Positions 34,943 to 45,600 of a DNA stretch of 64,000 nucleotides are shown here, in pieces; position 1 is the first letter of the stretch; each line of letters starts with the position of its first letter. Made by a program: the position numbers and the translations under genes. The notes beneath the pieces were generated by a model, which worked only from the letters and a program-made list of their open reading frames with translations, did no database searches and had not been told where the DNA came from. The stretch lies in NCBI GenBank assembly GCA_963931865.1, contig OZ007517.1:10746899-10810898 (forward strand), read 5' to 3'. The DNA comes from Axinella damicornis (lineage: Eukaryota; Porifera; Demospongiae; Axinellida; Axinellidae).

Positions 34943-37900
34943 ATGAGTGAAGATTACGAGGACTACAGTACCACTTCAAAAGACTATGACAGAGGTAGGC
35001 GTAGGGTGAGACAGCTAGATTATGCAACACTTCTGCATAATACCGATGGTTTCTCCTCTGCAGCACGGCAGATAGTTGGGCTCGAAGTGATCCTCGGCGC
35101 ACTGACTGTGAACACCAAGAGACAGTTGAGAGAGCTGCACATCCTGGATGTTGGTACGACACGTACTAGCTATAGCAATCCATGGTTGGGGATATAGCAC
35201 AGCCGGCTCTACACAGATCTATGCACTGACTATATTTCTGCATGCAGGCTGTGGTACTGGCAACTATCTTGTTGCCCTGAGCAACTACGTTGGCCAGGTA
35301 ACAGGGGTTGATTACAATGGAGGGATGCTGGAGCAAGCCAGGACCAAGACAAGCACTCTGCAGAATGTGACGGTGCAACAGGGAGACGCCACCAACCTGC
35401 CATTCCCAGGGCAGCAGATGGACGGGATTGTCTGTAACCAGGTGATGTATGCTGCTGCAGTAGATATGTTTGTGTCTGGAGTCTGTCTTGCAGAACCATT
35501 CATCAGGTCCTCTCTGGACAGTGTGTACACTCCACCCACGCAACATCCTATCACAATCACTATGCTCCTCTTGTACCCCACCCCCCACACACACTCACCC
35601 CCCCCCCCCCCCCCCCCCCCCCCCTTGCACGCACGCACCCGGCCTCCTACTCAGGTTTTGCACCACATCCAGTTGCCCGGCTCTGAGGGGTATGGTGGTG
35701 TGAAGAAGTTTGTGCAGGAGGCGTACCGTGTGCTGAAACCAGGGGGTGTGTTGGTGGTGAATACCTGCACAGAAGAGCAGCTTATGGGGACTGTGTTCAA
35801 ACACATCATCCCAGCAGCTGTTGCAAGGGTGAGCAAAAAGTGAGTGTTTGTTGCCTGGTACCAACCCCTTCCCTCATCTCCTCTGTCTGCGTAACTGGAG
35901 GGGGTGTGAACACACATCTCTTGTTCCAGGTACCCCCCTCTCCCCCTCCTCTGTCAGTTTCTGGAGGGGGCTGGATTCCATGTGAAAAACATGTTCAGCC
36001 TCACAAGAGAGTCCCTCGTGAAAGAGTATGTGCTACTGAATGTGCAGGGACCCTTTGATCCGCTGTTCAGGAACACAGACAGGTATTGGTCATCATTCAA
36101 ATTGTCTGGTTAACCATGGTCCAGCATACCAAGCTATCTCATTGAAATGCATGGATGCAACCTATCTTTCTTTGGATACGAGTTATGCCAGCTAAGTACT
36201 ATGCTCGGTATCTTGGGCTAGGAAGGAGATATGAAGCTGGGATTTGTACCATTGTGATCAGCATGAAGTGAACCTTCAACTGATATCCTAGAAATTATTT
36301 TTAATGTTCACATATTTGCCGAAAATCGCACTTGACCAAAGGCTATAATCCATGGTTTTTCATGATTTTGGGTCAAAATTCAAAATAGACATCATTGGAA
36401 TGCTCCATTCATGCTGATCACAATGGTGCAAATCCCAGCTTCATGTCCCAAGATACCCAGCAGCTCGAACTATTGTGATCAGCATGAAGAAGAATGTCAA
36501 TGATGTCCATTTTGCTGTAGGTTGAATTTTAAGCCAAATTCATGATTCAGTCTCGGTACCAGACACCCTACCCAAAGGTGGGGGGGGGTCTGCATACTAG
36601 CCTCGTACCCAGGCCCGAACGCGGCCGAACGCGGAAGAGGGCCTGGTGACACATGGCAAAATTCCTGTATGTGCTCAGTCAGCATAATTGCGTAATCGAT
36701 TACATTCCTTACTTGGATGCATTCGAAACCACATGGAAGGTAGCTGTTGGTGATGGCTAAGTAGCAAGTCCTTGCCATGGAGCGACCAGAGGTGAGTCTT
36801 GAAGGCTAGAACAGCGGTTTAATCAAACGGCTACACTTTTCACAGAGTGAAGAATGTAATTACTACGCAGTAATTGGCAATGGACAAACGTGATTCGCCT
36901 ACCCAAAATCAAGACTGCTGAGCTCAGCACATACGGGAATTTTGCCAAGTGTCACCAGGCCTTCTTCCGCGTTCCACGTGAGGGCCTGGGTACGAGGCTA
37001 GTTGCATACATAGCAATTTTGGTGGCATGAATCTGATTAGTTGATTGCTATGTAATTGTGTTGTGGTACAGCAGTTTGCAAGTTGGTTGTCACTGTTCTC
37101 AGCGGTCAATCCAGCGGTAGGGCTTCTAAGTGGCAAACTTGACCACAGAACAGACTGCTAGTATTGCCTTGAACTGTGAGTCTGTGACAACCAATGACAC
37201 TATCCCCAATGCTTCAATAGCTGGATGTCCGTCCCATGCAGTAGTGTTTTCAGAGTACACACACTACATACACAGCTATTGAAGCATTGGGGATAGTGTC
37301 ATTGGTGGAACCAGTACAGTCAGGTGTGGATGATATTGCCAAACAGTGTTTCCCATGATGTTCAATGGTCTTGGCCAGTTGAAGGACAATTATACTGTCA
37401 AGCTGAGAGAGGATGCCAAGCCATTTGCCCTCACCGCTCCCAGACGAGTTGCCCTGCCACTTCTGCCGAAGGTGAAAGCGGAACTACAGAGGATGGAGGA
37501 CCTCGGAGTGATCTCAAAAGTAGAGATTGGTGTGTGGGCATGGTCCTTACGAGACTCATGATCAGTGAAGCAGGTCTCACACTCAACAGGGAGAAGTGCG
37601 AGTTGAACTGAACTAGCATCAAGTTCCTCGGACAGTTGGTGGATGAACCAGTGTCAAAGCAGACCCAGACAAGATCGTAGCCATTCAACGCATGAAGCTG
37701 CCAACAAACGTCACGGAACTCCATTGTTTTCTGGGAATGATCAACCAGCTGAGCAAATTCTCCCCCAAGCTGGCAGATTGCACGAAGCCCCTCAGAGATC
37801 TCCTTAGCAAAAAGATCCACTGGGTGTGGGGAGAGGAGCAAGACAGGGCCTTCAGGGAGAGCAAGGTAAGCCTGAGCGGTGAGGAAGTTCTTGCCAGGTT

Positions 37901-38788
37901 TGATGCAACACTGGAGACAGTTGTGTCAGCAGATGCCTCATCTCATGGACGTGGGACAGTCATCCTTCAGGTGGTGAGATGCAGCCAAGTGCCTGAATTT
38001 CCCGAGCACAGACCCCAACAGAACAACGCTATGCCCAAATTGAGGAGGCGTTAGGGGCGACATGGGCATGTGAGCGATTCCAGGACTATCTGATTGGGCA
38101 GCGATTCCACATTGAAACAGACCACAAACCACTCGTGCCTCTTCTCTCCACACCAAGAACCTGCCATCAGGATCCAACGATTCCGCTTGCGTCTGATGAG
38201 ATTCTGCTACTCTATCTCACACATCCCAGGGTAAGACTTGGTCATAGTAGATGCTCTCCCAAGAGCACCAGTTTCCTTGCCGACACCAAAGGAAGAGGAA
38301 TTCCAGCAAGAGGTGGGTGCTTTCCTGGACCAAGGGCGCATAACCTGCCAACCACTGAGAAATGACTACAACTCTTTTGTCGATGGCTATCTGAGGTCTA
38401 CAATATCTCACTCACATACCTAGTGTATATGTATTCCCAGTACCAATTGGTTCATTGGTCCATCTTTGGCAGAAATGGTACGTCAGTCACCCTATAGAAC
38501 AGGAGTGCTGTTTCTACCAATTTTGGCTTGATTGGCATATCAAAAATGATCAGTAGAACAAAATGTGCCAATTTTGGTGCAAAACATACCTTTTCCTACA
38601 GTACATGGTCACTTGCTACTCCTGAGGAGCTGGAGGCGGGGTTGAAGAACTGGCGGACACTCGTGGAGGAGGGGAAGGCGGAGCAGTGTGTTGCCAAGTG
38701 TGAGGAGCAGAGAGGGAGATTGGGACAGACCACATCCGTGGTGGCAGTGAAGCCAGGGGGAGGGGCCAAAACTGACCAATCATGTTAG
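34943..38788 (+). CDS. Class I SAM-dependent methyltransferase, copy 2
   Basis: Tandem duplicate of 26229-28868 with the same six exons and phases: 34943-34994, 35064-35153, 35248-35441, 35655-35839, 35930-36082, 38602-38788; 286 aa. Motif I ([10 protein letters not shown]), [12 protein letters not shown] and [11 protein letters not shown] are all intact. Differences from copy 1 are mostly conservative, and one codon is missing in exon 4 (MGTVFKH against METYWFKH). The last intron has grown to about 2.5 kb by insertion of a foldback MITE and a Ty3/gypsy relic. Both copies look functional. Confidence 0.82.
36160..36520. mobile_element. Dispersed inverted-repeat element, copy in duplicated intron
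   Basis: Same family as 27660-28130 and in the equivalent intron, so the insertion is older than the gene duplication. Confidence 0.65.
36599..37001. mobile_element. Full-length foldback MITE with about 85-bp inverted repeats
   Basis: Begins TAGCCTCGTACCCAGGCC and ends GGCCTGGGTACGAGGCTA. The inverted repeats extend about 85 bp (GGCCTGGTGACAC, TGGCAAAATTCC) around a unique AT-richer core. The flanks CTGCATAC and TTGCATAC are a near-perfect target duplication. This appears to be the parent form of the short hairpins scattered through the window. Confidence 0.8.
37191..37306. repeat. Inverted repeat, about 33-bp arms
   Basis: CAATGACACTATCCCCAATG ... CATTGGGGATAGTGTCATTG, near-perfect arms around a roughly 50-bp loop, immediately left of the Ty3/gypsy relic. 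Confidence 0.8.
37328..38240 (+). mobile_element. Ty3/gypsy-type pol relic
   Basis: RT N-terminal block ([25 protein letters not shown]), then an internal deletion removing the RT catalytic core (no YxDD), then the RT C-terminal/thumb region ([22 protein letters not shown]), and RNase H-like segments ([17 protein letters not shown]) in different frames with stops. No LTRs found in the intron. Dead fragment. Confidence 0.8.
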
Positions 38789-38950
38789 TGATGTACGATT
38801 GTAGTAGGTGTGGTTATACGATGCAGGATTGGGAATAAGTGATTTTGAAAATGTGTGTGTGTGCGTGTAAATCCAGTTGATAAAGATTGATGGTGGCTAT
38901 TGTAAGATGATATAACAGAACAGAGAAAGTGAAGAAGCTATGGCATGGAG

Positions 38951-39113
38951 TTATTCGGTGGTGTTGGGGAAGGACGAGTTCAGCCCCTCCTTGCTCCTGG
39001 CCGCCATCGGCTGTTGACTGGAGCTGTCCAGGAAAGTTTCAAACGTTGGCTCGGAGAATGTTGTCGTATCAGTCTGGTGATCATCACTGAAGGGCCGGGT
39101 ATCAACGACTCGG
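38951..39113 (-). CDS. Terminal exon of an unidentified minus-strand gene, copy 2
   Basis: Same 53-aa exon as 29048-29210, same length, acceptor and TAA stop, with four synonymous differences. Its 5' exons were not found; to the right lies repeat DNA. Confidence 0.5.
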
Positions 39114-39257
39114 CTGCCGAAGGGTAGGCTGAAGACCTGACTGCCCATTGGCTGGACGCAGTTCTCCTGCTTGGCCGGGCTGTAGCACCCACGTTGCCTG
39201 CGGAGCAATGCTTGCAGTGATCACTCTTTCATGGCAAGATAAACTGATCAACCAACT

Positions 39258-39619
39258 CACAGGAATAAGCACATATCCCCATACGGTGTGTACTAGCACA
39301 GGAATAAGCTCATGTCCCCGTACAGTGTGTACTAGCACAGGAATAAGCTCATGTCCCCATACGGTGTGTACTAGCACAGGAATAAGCTCATGTCCCCATA
39401 CGGTGTGTACTAGCACAGGAATAAGCTCATGTCCCCATACGGTGTGTACTAGCACAGGAATAAGCTCATGTCCCCATACGGTGTGTACTAGCACAGGAAT
39501 AAGCTCACGTCCCCATACGGTGTGTACTAGCACAGGAATAAGCTCATGTCCCCATACGGTGTGTACTAGCACAGGAATAAGTTCATGTCCCCATACGGTG
39601 TGTACTAGCACAGGAATAA
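39258..39619. repeat. 39-bp minisatellite, about 9 copies
   Basis: Unit contains GCACAGGAATAAGCTCATGT and CCCCATACGGTGTGTACTA. A single unit is present at the homologous site in the first duplicate (about 29277-29320). Open frames through it are periodic artefacts. Confidence 0.95.
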
Positions 39620-39859
39620 GCGCCTGTCAATGTGGCACCATTCACTTGGTACCTGTCAAATGTTTGGCCTGCTTTGTGACGTCACTTTGGTGATGATTTC
39701 GGAGTGGTCTCATAATGGATTCTAGTACGATGCAGGCAGCTCCAATTCCAATGGAGAATACTACCATACCATGCAAAGTAAATCCTTAGGCATCTTTTAA
39801 CAAAAGAAACTGACCAGGCAGGCAGGCATATGGTCGTACGTGGCGCCACTAACGTGTGT

Positions 39860-41914
39860 TTAACCCTTTAAGCCCCATTGACGTCTATAGGCGTCATTTT
39901 GACCCTATGCACTCATAGGGCTTCTCGTCAGTCCAAAAAGAGACCAAAAAGTCTTCAGAGGGCCTAGGGACAATTTTGAGGAACGAACCCCAAAATTTGG
40001 TCAGATTTCGGCGCGCCCTCCCCACTAAACGAAAGGCAGGGGGGTTTCGAAAGGGGGGGCGGGGGCCCCCCCTTCGACTGTCGTGGGCGTTTTTTGATTT
40101 TAATGAGATTCATTGGCCCGAGGATTTTGGACTCTAATGATATTCATAGACCCCACCCAGGGCCTCAAGAAAACCTGCAAATTGGTGGTGTAAGGTGTGC
40201 CATCAGTCAGATCTGGCCCAAGTTTAGGGAAATGCTGGGCGAAAATCCGGCTGACATACACATTTGACCTCCGATTGCTGGCCTTGTGGGGGGTCATGAA
40301 TATCATTAACGGTATTGCCAGAGGGGTCTCTCCATGTGTGCGGGCCCCACCAAGTTTGGCCGCTGAGGAGCGAATGCTGTGGGAGAGGAGTACCTACGAA
40401 AGTGGTGTGCTCTGAATGCATGAAAATGTGTTGTCTTGGTGGGAAGAATTCGGTGGTTAAAGGGTTAATATGTGCATGGAGGATCAATGAATCTCATTAA
40501 AAATCGGCAAACCATCCCAAACTGGCACACAGTGCAAGTCTAGGCCGTTTTGAGGGCCCATTCTCACCAACTATGAATCTCATTAACCCTTTAAGCCCCA
40601 TTGACGTCTATAGGCGTCATTTTGACCCTATGCACTCATAGGGCTTCTCGTCAGTCCAAAAAGAGACCAAAAAGTCTTCAGAGGGCCTAGGGACAATTTT
40701 GAGGAACGAACCCCAAAATTTGGTCAGATTTCGGCGCGCCCTCCCCACTAAACGAAAGGCAGGGGGGTTTCGAAAGGGGGGGCGGGGGCCCCCCCTTCGA
40801 CTGTCGTGGGCGTTTTTTGATTTTAATGAGATTCATTGGCCCGAGGATTTTGGACTCTAATGATATTCATAGACCCCACCCAGGGCCTCAAGAAAACCTG
40901 CAAATTGGTGGTGTAAGGTGTGCCATCAGTCAGATCTGGCCCAAGTTTAGGGAAATGCTGGGCGAAAATCCGGCTGACATACACATTTGACCTCCGATTG
41001 CTGGCCTTGTGGGGGGTCATGAATATCATTAACGGTATTGCCAGAGGGGTCTCTCCATGTGTGCGGGCCCCACCAAGTTTGGCCGCTGAGGAGCGAATGC
41101 TGTGGGAGAGGAGTACCTACGAAAGTGGTGTGCTCTGAATGCATGAAAATGTGTTGTCTTGGTGGGAAGAATTCGGTGGTTAAAGGGTTAATATGTGCAT
41201 GGAGGATCAATGAATCTCATTAAAAATCGGCAAACCATCCCAAACTGGCACACAGTGCAAGTCTAGGCCGTTTTGAGGGCCCATTCTCACCAACTATGAA
41301 TCTCATTAACCCTTTAAGCCCCATTGACGTCTATAGGCGTCATTTTGACCCTATGCACTCATAGGGCTTCTCGTCAGTCCAAAAAGAGACCAAAAAGTCT
41401 TCAGAGGGCCTAGGGACAATTTTGAGGAACGAACCCCAAAATTTGGTCAGATTTCGGCGCGCCCTCCCCACTAAACGAAAGGCAGGGGGGTTTCGAAAGG
41501 GGGGGCGGGGGCCCCCCCTTCGACTGTCGTGGGCGTTTTTTGATTTTAATGAGATTCATTGGCCCGAGGATTTTGGACTCTAATGATATTCATAGACCCC
41601 ACCCAGGGCCTCAAGAAAACCTGCAAATTGGTGGTGTAAGGTGTGCCATCAGTCAGATCTGGCCCAAGTTTAGGGAAATGCTGGGCGAAAATCCGGCTGA
41701 CATACACATTTGACCTCCGATTGCTGGCCTTGTGGGGGGTCATGAATATCATTAACGGTATTGCCAGAGGGGTCTCTCCATGTGTGCGGGCCCCACCAAG
41801 TTTGGCCGCTGAGGAGCGAATGCTGTGGGAGAGGAGTACCTACGAAAGTGGTGTGCTCTGAATGCATGAAAATGTGTTGTCTTGGTGGGAAGAATTCGGT
41901 GGTTAAAGGGTTAA
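39860..41914. mobile_element. Three tandem copies of a TTAA-flanked (piggyBac-like) element
   Basis: Three apparently identical 601-bp elements (39864-40464, 40587-41187, 41310-41910), each flanked by TTAA and beginning CCCTTTAAGCCCC and ending TTAAAGGG, separated by identical 122-bp spacers; period 723 bp. No transposase. TTAA targets with CCC ends fit piggyBac-type non-autonomous elements. The tandem form must come from later duplication. A partial diverged copy lies at 56000-56232. Confidence 0.75.
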
Positions 41915-41970
41915 GGTAGTACTACACTATGAGAAACTTATTCTCCAAATCATTCCATACGGGTGCAACC

Positions 41971-42313
41971 GGGTTGACGCATGCAAATTAAGCACATATG
42001 GGCAGTCTGGGTTGACGCATGCAGAGCACGTATGGGCAGTCCGGGTTGATGCATGCAGAGCACACATGGGCAGTCCGGGTTGACGCATGCAGAGCACGTA
42101 TGGGCAGTCCGGGTTGACGCATGCAGAGCACGTATGGGCAGTCTGGGTTGACGCATGCAGAGCACGTATGGGCAGTCTGGGTTGATGCATGCAGAGCACG
42201 TATGGGCAGTCTGGGTTGATGCATGCAGAGCACGTATGGGCAGTCCGGGTTGACGCATGCAGAGCACGTATGGGCAGTCCGGGTTGACGCATGCAGAGCA
42301 CGTATGGGCAGTA
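41971..42313. repeat. 34-bp minisatellite, about 10 copies
   Basis: Unit GGTTGACGCATGCAGAGCAC then GTATGGGCAGTCCG. The period is not a multiple of three, yet all three minus-strand frames are open. Confidence 0.95.
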
Positions 42314-42443
42314 TCGGTGGTAGGTAAAGTGCAGAGCTAGAACTCATTGGATTAAAAGAGATTCATAACCTTCTTGCATCGATTGGAGAATATAACACCC
42401 TAGTGTAGTCTACCCTAATGTGTAGTGAAGACTCTATGGAGCA

Positions 42444-42525
42444 GACAAGGTGGCCGAGTGGTTAAGGCGATGGACTGCTAATCCATTGTGCTCTGCACGC
42501 GTGGGTTCGAATCCCATCCTTGTCG
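42444..42525 (+). tRNA. tRNA-Ser (anticodon GCT)
   Basis: 82-nt class II tRNA. Acceptor stem GACAAGG/CCTTGTC, D-arm with A box TGGCCGAGTGG, anticodon GCT at 42477-42479 in loop CTGCTAA, long variable arm typical of serine tRNAs, T arm with B box GGTTCGAATCC, and a downstream T-run for Pol III termination. No intron. Reads AGC/AGU codons. Confidence 0.95.
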
Positions 42526-42622
42526 AGACTTTTAGTACTTTTTTTTCCTACACAATTATGGACCTAGCTACTTGATTGTCACTGTCTGATTGGTCAAATC
42601 ATGCATGGTCTACTGCGGCTGA

Positions 42623-45600
42623 TCACCTGTGTTTCTTCCATGACCACAACGCCACTATCACCGTTACCGTGGCAATGATGACAATCAGCAGGATGGCTAG
42701 TGGGATCAGTATAATCAGTAGCAGTGTGGGTGTGCCCCTTGTCCCGTCACCAACGCCCCCCCTGGGAGGGTGTGAGGGTGTGACTGTGATGTTGGGAGGG
42801 GGTGTGGTGACACCTTGGACCAGTTGCCACTCACTCCACGGGCCAGGCTCATACACTGGGGGGGCCCGCTGGGTTTGATACAAAATATGAATTCTGACCT
42901 GTGTGTGTGTGTGCGTACATGTGCATACGTGTGCATGCGTGTGTGTGTGTGTGTCAACATGTCGTCAAGACAACTGAACCGTAATGGGACAACAATGTTT
43001 ATTCATTCCTGTACCCATTGTAATGGCATGAACCATTTCCCACTGCCTCCCACCTCCACAGCAGTGGAGGGTATTGACAGTTGCGACTCCAGAAGACCTC
43101 CACCGGAGGACGAAACAGCCAGTTAACAAACCACAAAACAACAACTTCTCACGAGCTGTTGACTTGTGGAATGTAGCTTGCTGATTGGTGGGATACGGTT
43201 GTGTGGTGCGTGTTCTAACTTCATGTGGAACTGCTACACAATTTGGCTAGTTTGACCAATCAAATTAACTATCTGGTTGCAAGCATGTTGATGATGACTC
43301 ACTTCATAGGAGGCGGCATTGCTGAGCCCCTGCACAGCTAGCTGTCGTTCCTCCATGGCCACAAACACTGTGGTGTCGTTGCTCTGATCTGTGGTCCTGT
43401 GGGGAGGGTGGGAGGAGGGAGGAGGGGAGGGGGAGGGTGGGAGGGGAGGGTGGGAGGGGAGGGGAGGAGGGAGGAGGTAAGGGGAGGAGGTGAGGGGAGG
43501 AGGTGAGGGTGGGAGGAGGGGAGGGTGAGGGTGGGAGGAGGGAAGGGAGGAGGTGAGGGTGGGAGGAGGGGAGGGGAGGAAGTAAGGGTGGGAGTGGGAG
43601 GAGGGGAGGATGAAGAGAAGGGAAGGGTGGGAAGAGAGGAGGAGAGGATAACAAGAGGGGCATACATTCTCTGCTCATCATTTCCATGTGTGCATGCCTG
43701 TACCTGTACTGGATCTCGTAGCCTCTGATGACTGTACCGACCGGGGCTGTGTGGGGTGGTGGGGCTGGCCAGGTGAGGACTAGAATGGAGTTGTCTGACG
43801 TTCGCTCTACTGTGATGTTGGAGAGAGGTATTGGGGAGGGAGGGGCTGTGTGTGTGTGTGTGTGTGGGGGGGGGGGGGGGGCATAAGACTAGTGTAGTCG
43901 TGTGCAATGGTGTGTGTGTGTGTGTGGGTGGTGGGTGTGTGGGTGGTAACCGTACCAAATGTGGTCACGGTTGCATTTGCTAGTGGCAGCTCTCCACGTC
44001 CCTCCATAGAGCTGGCCACCACGGCCACGCTGTACTGCACACCGGGGTCCAGCCCAGTGATCACATAGTGTGTCCAATAGACAGGGAACGGACCAAACGA
44101 CTCCGCCCCACGGAGAGATGGGTCAACCAGGAGCACCTGGTACTGCAACAGTAGAGGGTGTGTGTTGGGGTCACCAGGTGCAGTCCACTCCACGTAGATG
44201 CTGGTATTGGTATCAGACTCAGCCCAGAATGAGACGGGTCCTGGCACCCGGCCAGTGTCTGGTGTGTGCGGGCGGAAGGAGCCATTCATAGCTTGTCCTG
44301 CACAATGGTATAGTGTGTCTAGCACTTTGGAACCCAACACAGAGTTTGCACTATACTGCTCCATCAGGCTCTAACAAGTGCCAATGGTTTTGTCATCCTA
44401 ATTTGCTGTTGGCAGAAGTGCAAACCACATACTGTTAATTCCATGATATGTCTGCCTGAGTACTTAGCCTCGTTCCCAGGCCTGCGTGCCGCTTTTAATT
44501 CGGTTGCACGAAAAGCTGGGCAGGGCCAATATCCTGCGAGCGCATCAAGCCGTACCCCTGCAAGCCTTCAAAACTGGGGAGCACGGCAACAGCCTAGCAA
44601 CGAGAACTATACTAGAGTTACTGCACTTAATTAATATATGAAACTCAGCTATTCCTAATTGCACTGTTTTGCAACCTATTTCAATGTTCAGATGAGGCAG
44701 TAGTATACCTGTACCACACAGGGCCACTCCTCTGGTAGCGGTTCCGTACGGATTGGTCACACGACACTGGTAGATCCCGGACCTCTGGAAGTTGGTCAGC
44801 TGCAGAGTTGACTGGTTGCTGCTAGTGGTGTGGACACCTGTGGTGGTAACCCTGCCGTCCACAGTCCACGTCACCGTGCCGGGAACGGGGACCCCACTGA
44901 ACTGGCACTGCAGCGTGAGGTCGGAGCCAAGCGGAACGGACTGGAGACTGTCATCCGAACGTACTCCACTGAAGACAGTGGATAACCCTCCAACTTGAGC
45001 TTCAGCTGTGAGTTGGTGTACAGGTGAGAAAAGTTAGCAGTTGAAACATTCAAATTTCAAAGGTGACCTTTTTCCCAGACTTCCACCCACCCAGGACTAG
45101 TGCTGAAGTGGTTAGTGGTAGCTATATATTCCCAGAGTCCTAACTGGCAATTACACAGTGGTGACCTACAGTGGACCGTGAGGGTGGCTTCTCTTGTTCG
45201 AATGGAGCTTCGAGTCACCTCATCATAAATTTGGCAGGCGTAGTAGCTGGACTGGTCGCCGAACGACACACTCTCAATTCGGAAGACAGGAAACCCGGAG
45301 TCGCTTGGGTAATTGAACCAATGTAGCGCCCCCAGCCCAATGTTGCTGTCATTGAGGAACGTTGTCATGGAATTCCTCCCTGAGGGTAGCCCAACGCACT
45401 CGAGGCTGTAGGGGTCACCTCTGAGGACAGTCATATCACCTGGTGGCAGCAGGATCTCAGGCACTGGTGACCTTCCCTGGGCGTTATCTGAGGAGGAGGA
45501 AATTAAATGATCACAAGTGGCTTACTCAATAATTTGTACAATGAACACTCCAATGGACTGAAGCAGTCCCGTCGTGTCACTCACGTTGAGGGGGCATGGT

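Noticed and set aside
39102..39693. Repeat proteins on both strands (LVHTVWGHELIPV units)
   Set aside because: The 39-bp minisatellite is absent as an array from the sister duplicate; periodic artefact.
40100..41867. Small ORFs repeated three times in the 723-bp array
   Set aside because: Identical only because the DNA units are identical; no transposase or other domain.
41927..42347. Cys/His-rich repeat protein (SACINPDCPYVLCM)
   Set aside because: All three minus-strand frames are open through a 34-bp repeat; nothing distinguishes one as real.
43338..43958. Long Pro/Ser/His-rich minus-strand frames
   Set aside because: Complement of an intronic purine repeat and GT microsatellite within the lectin/Ig gene.
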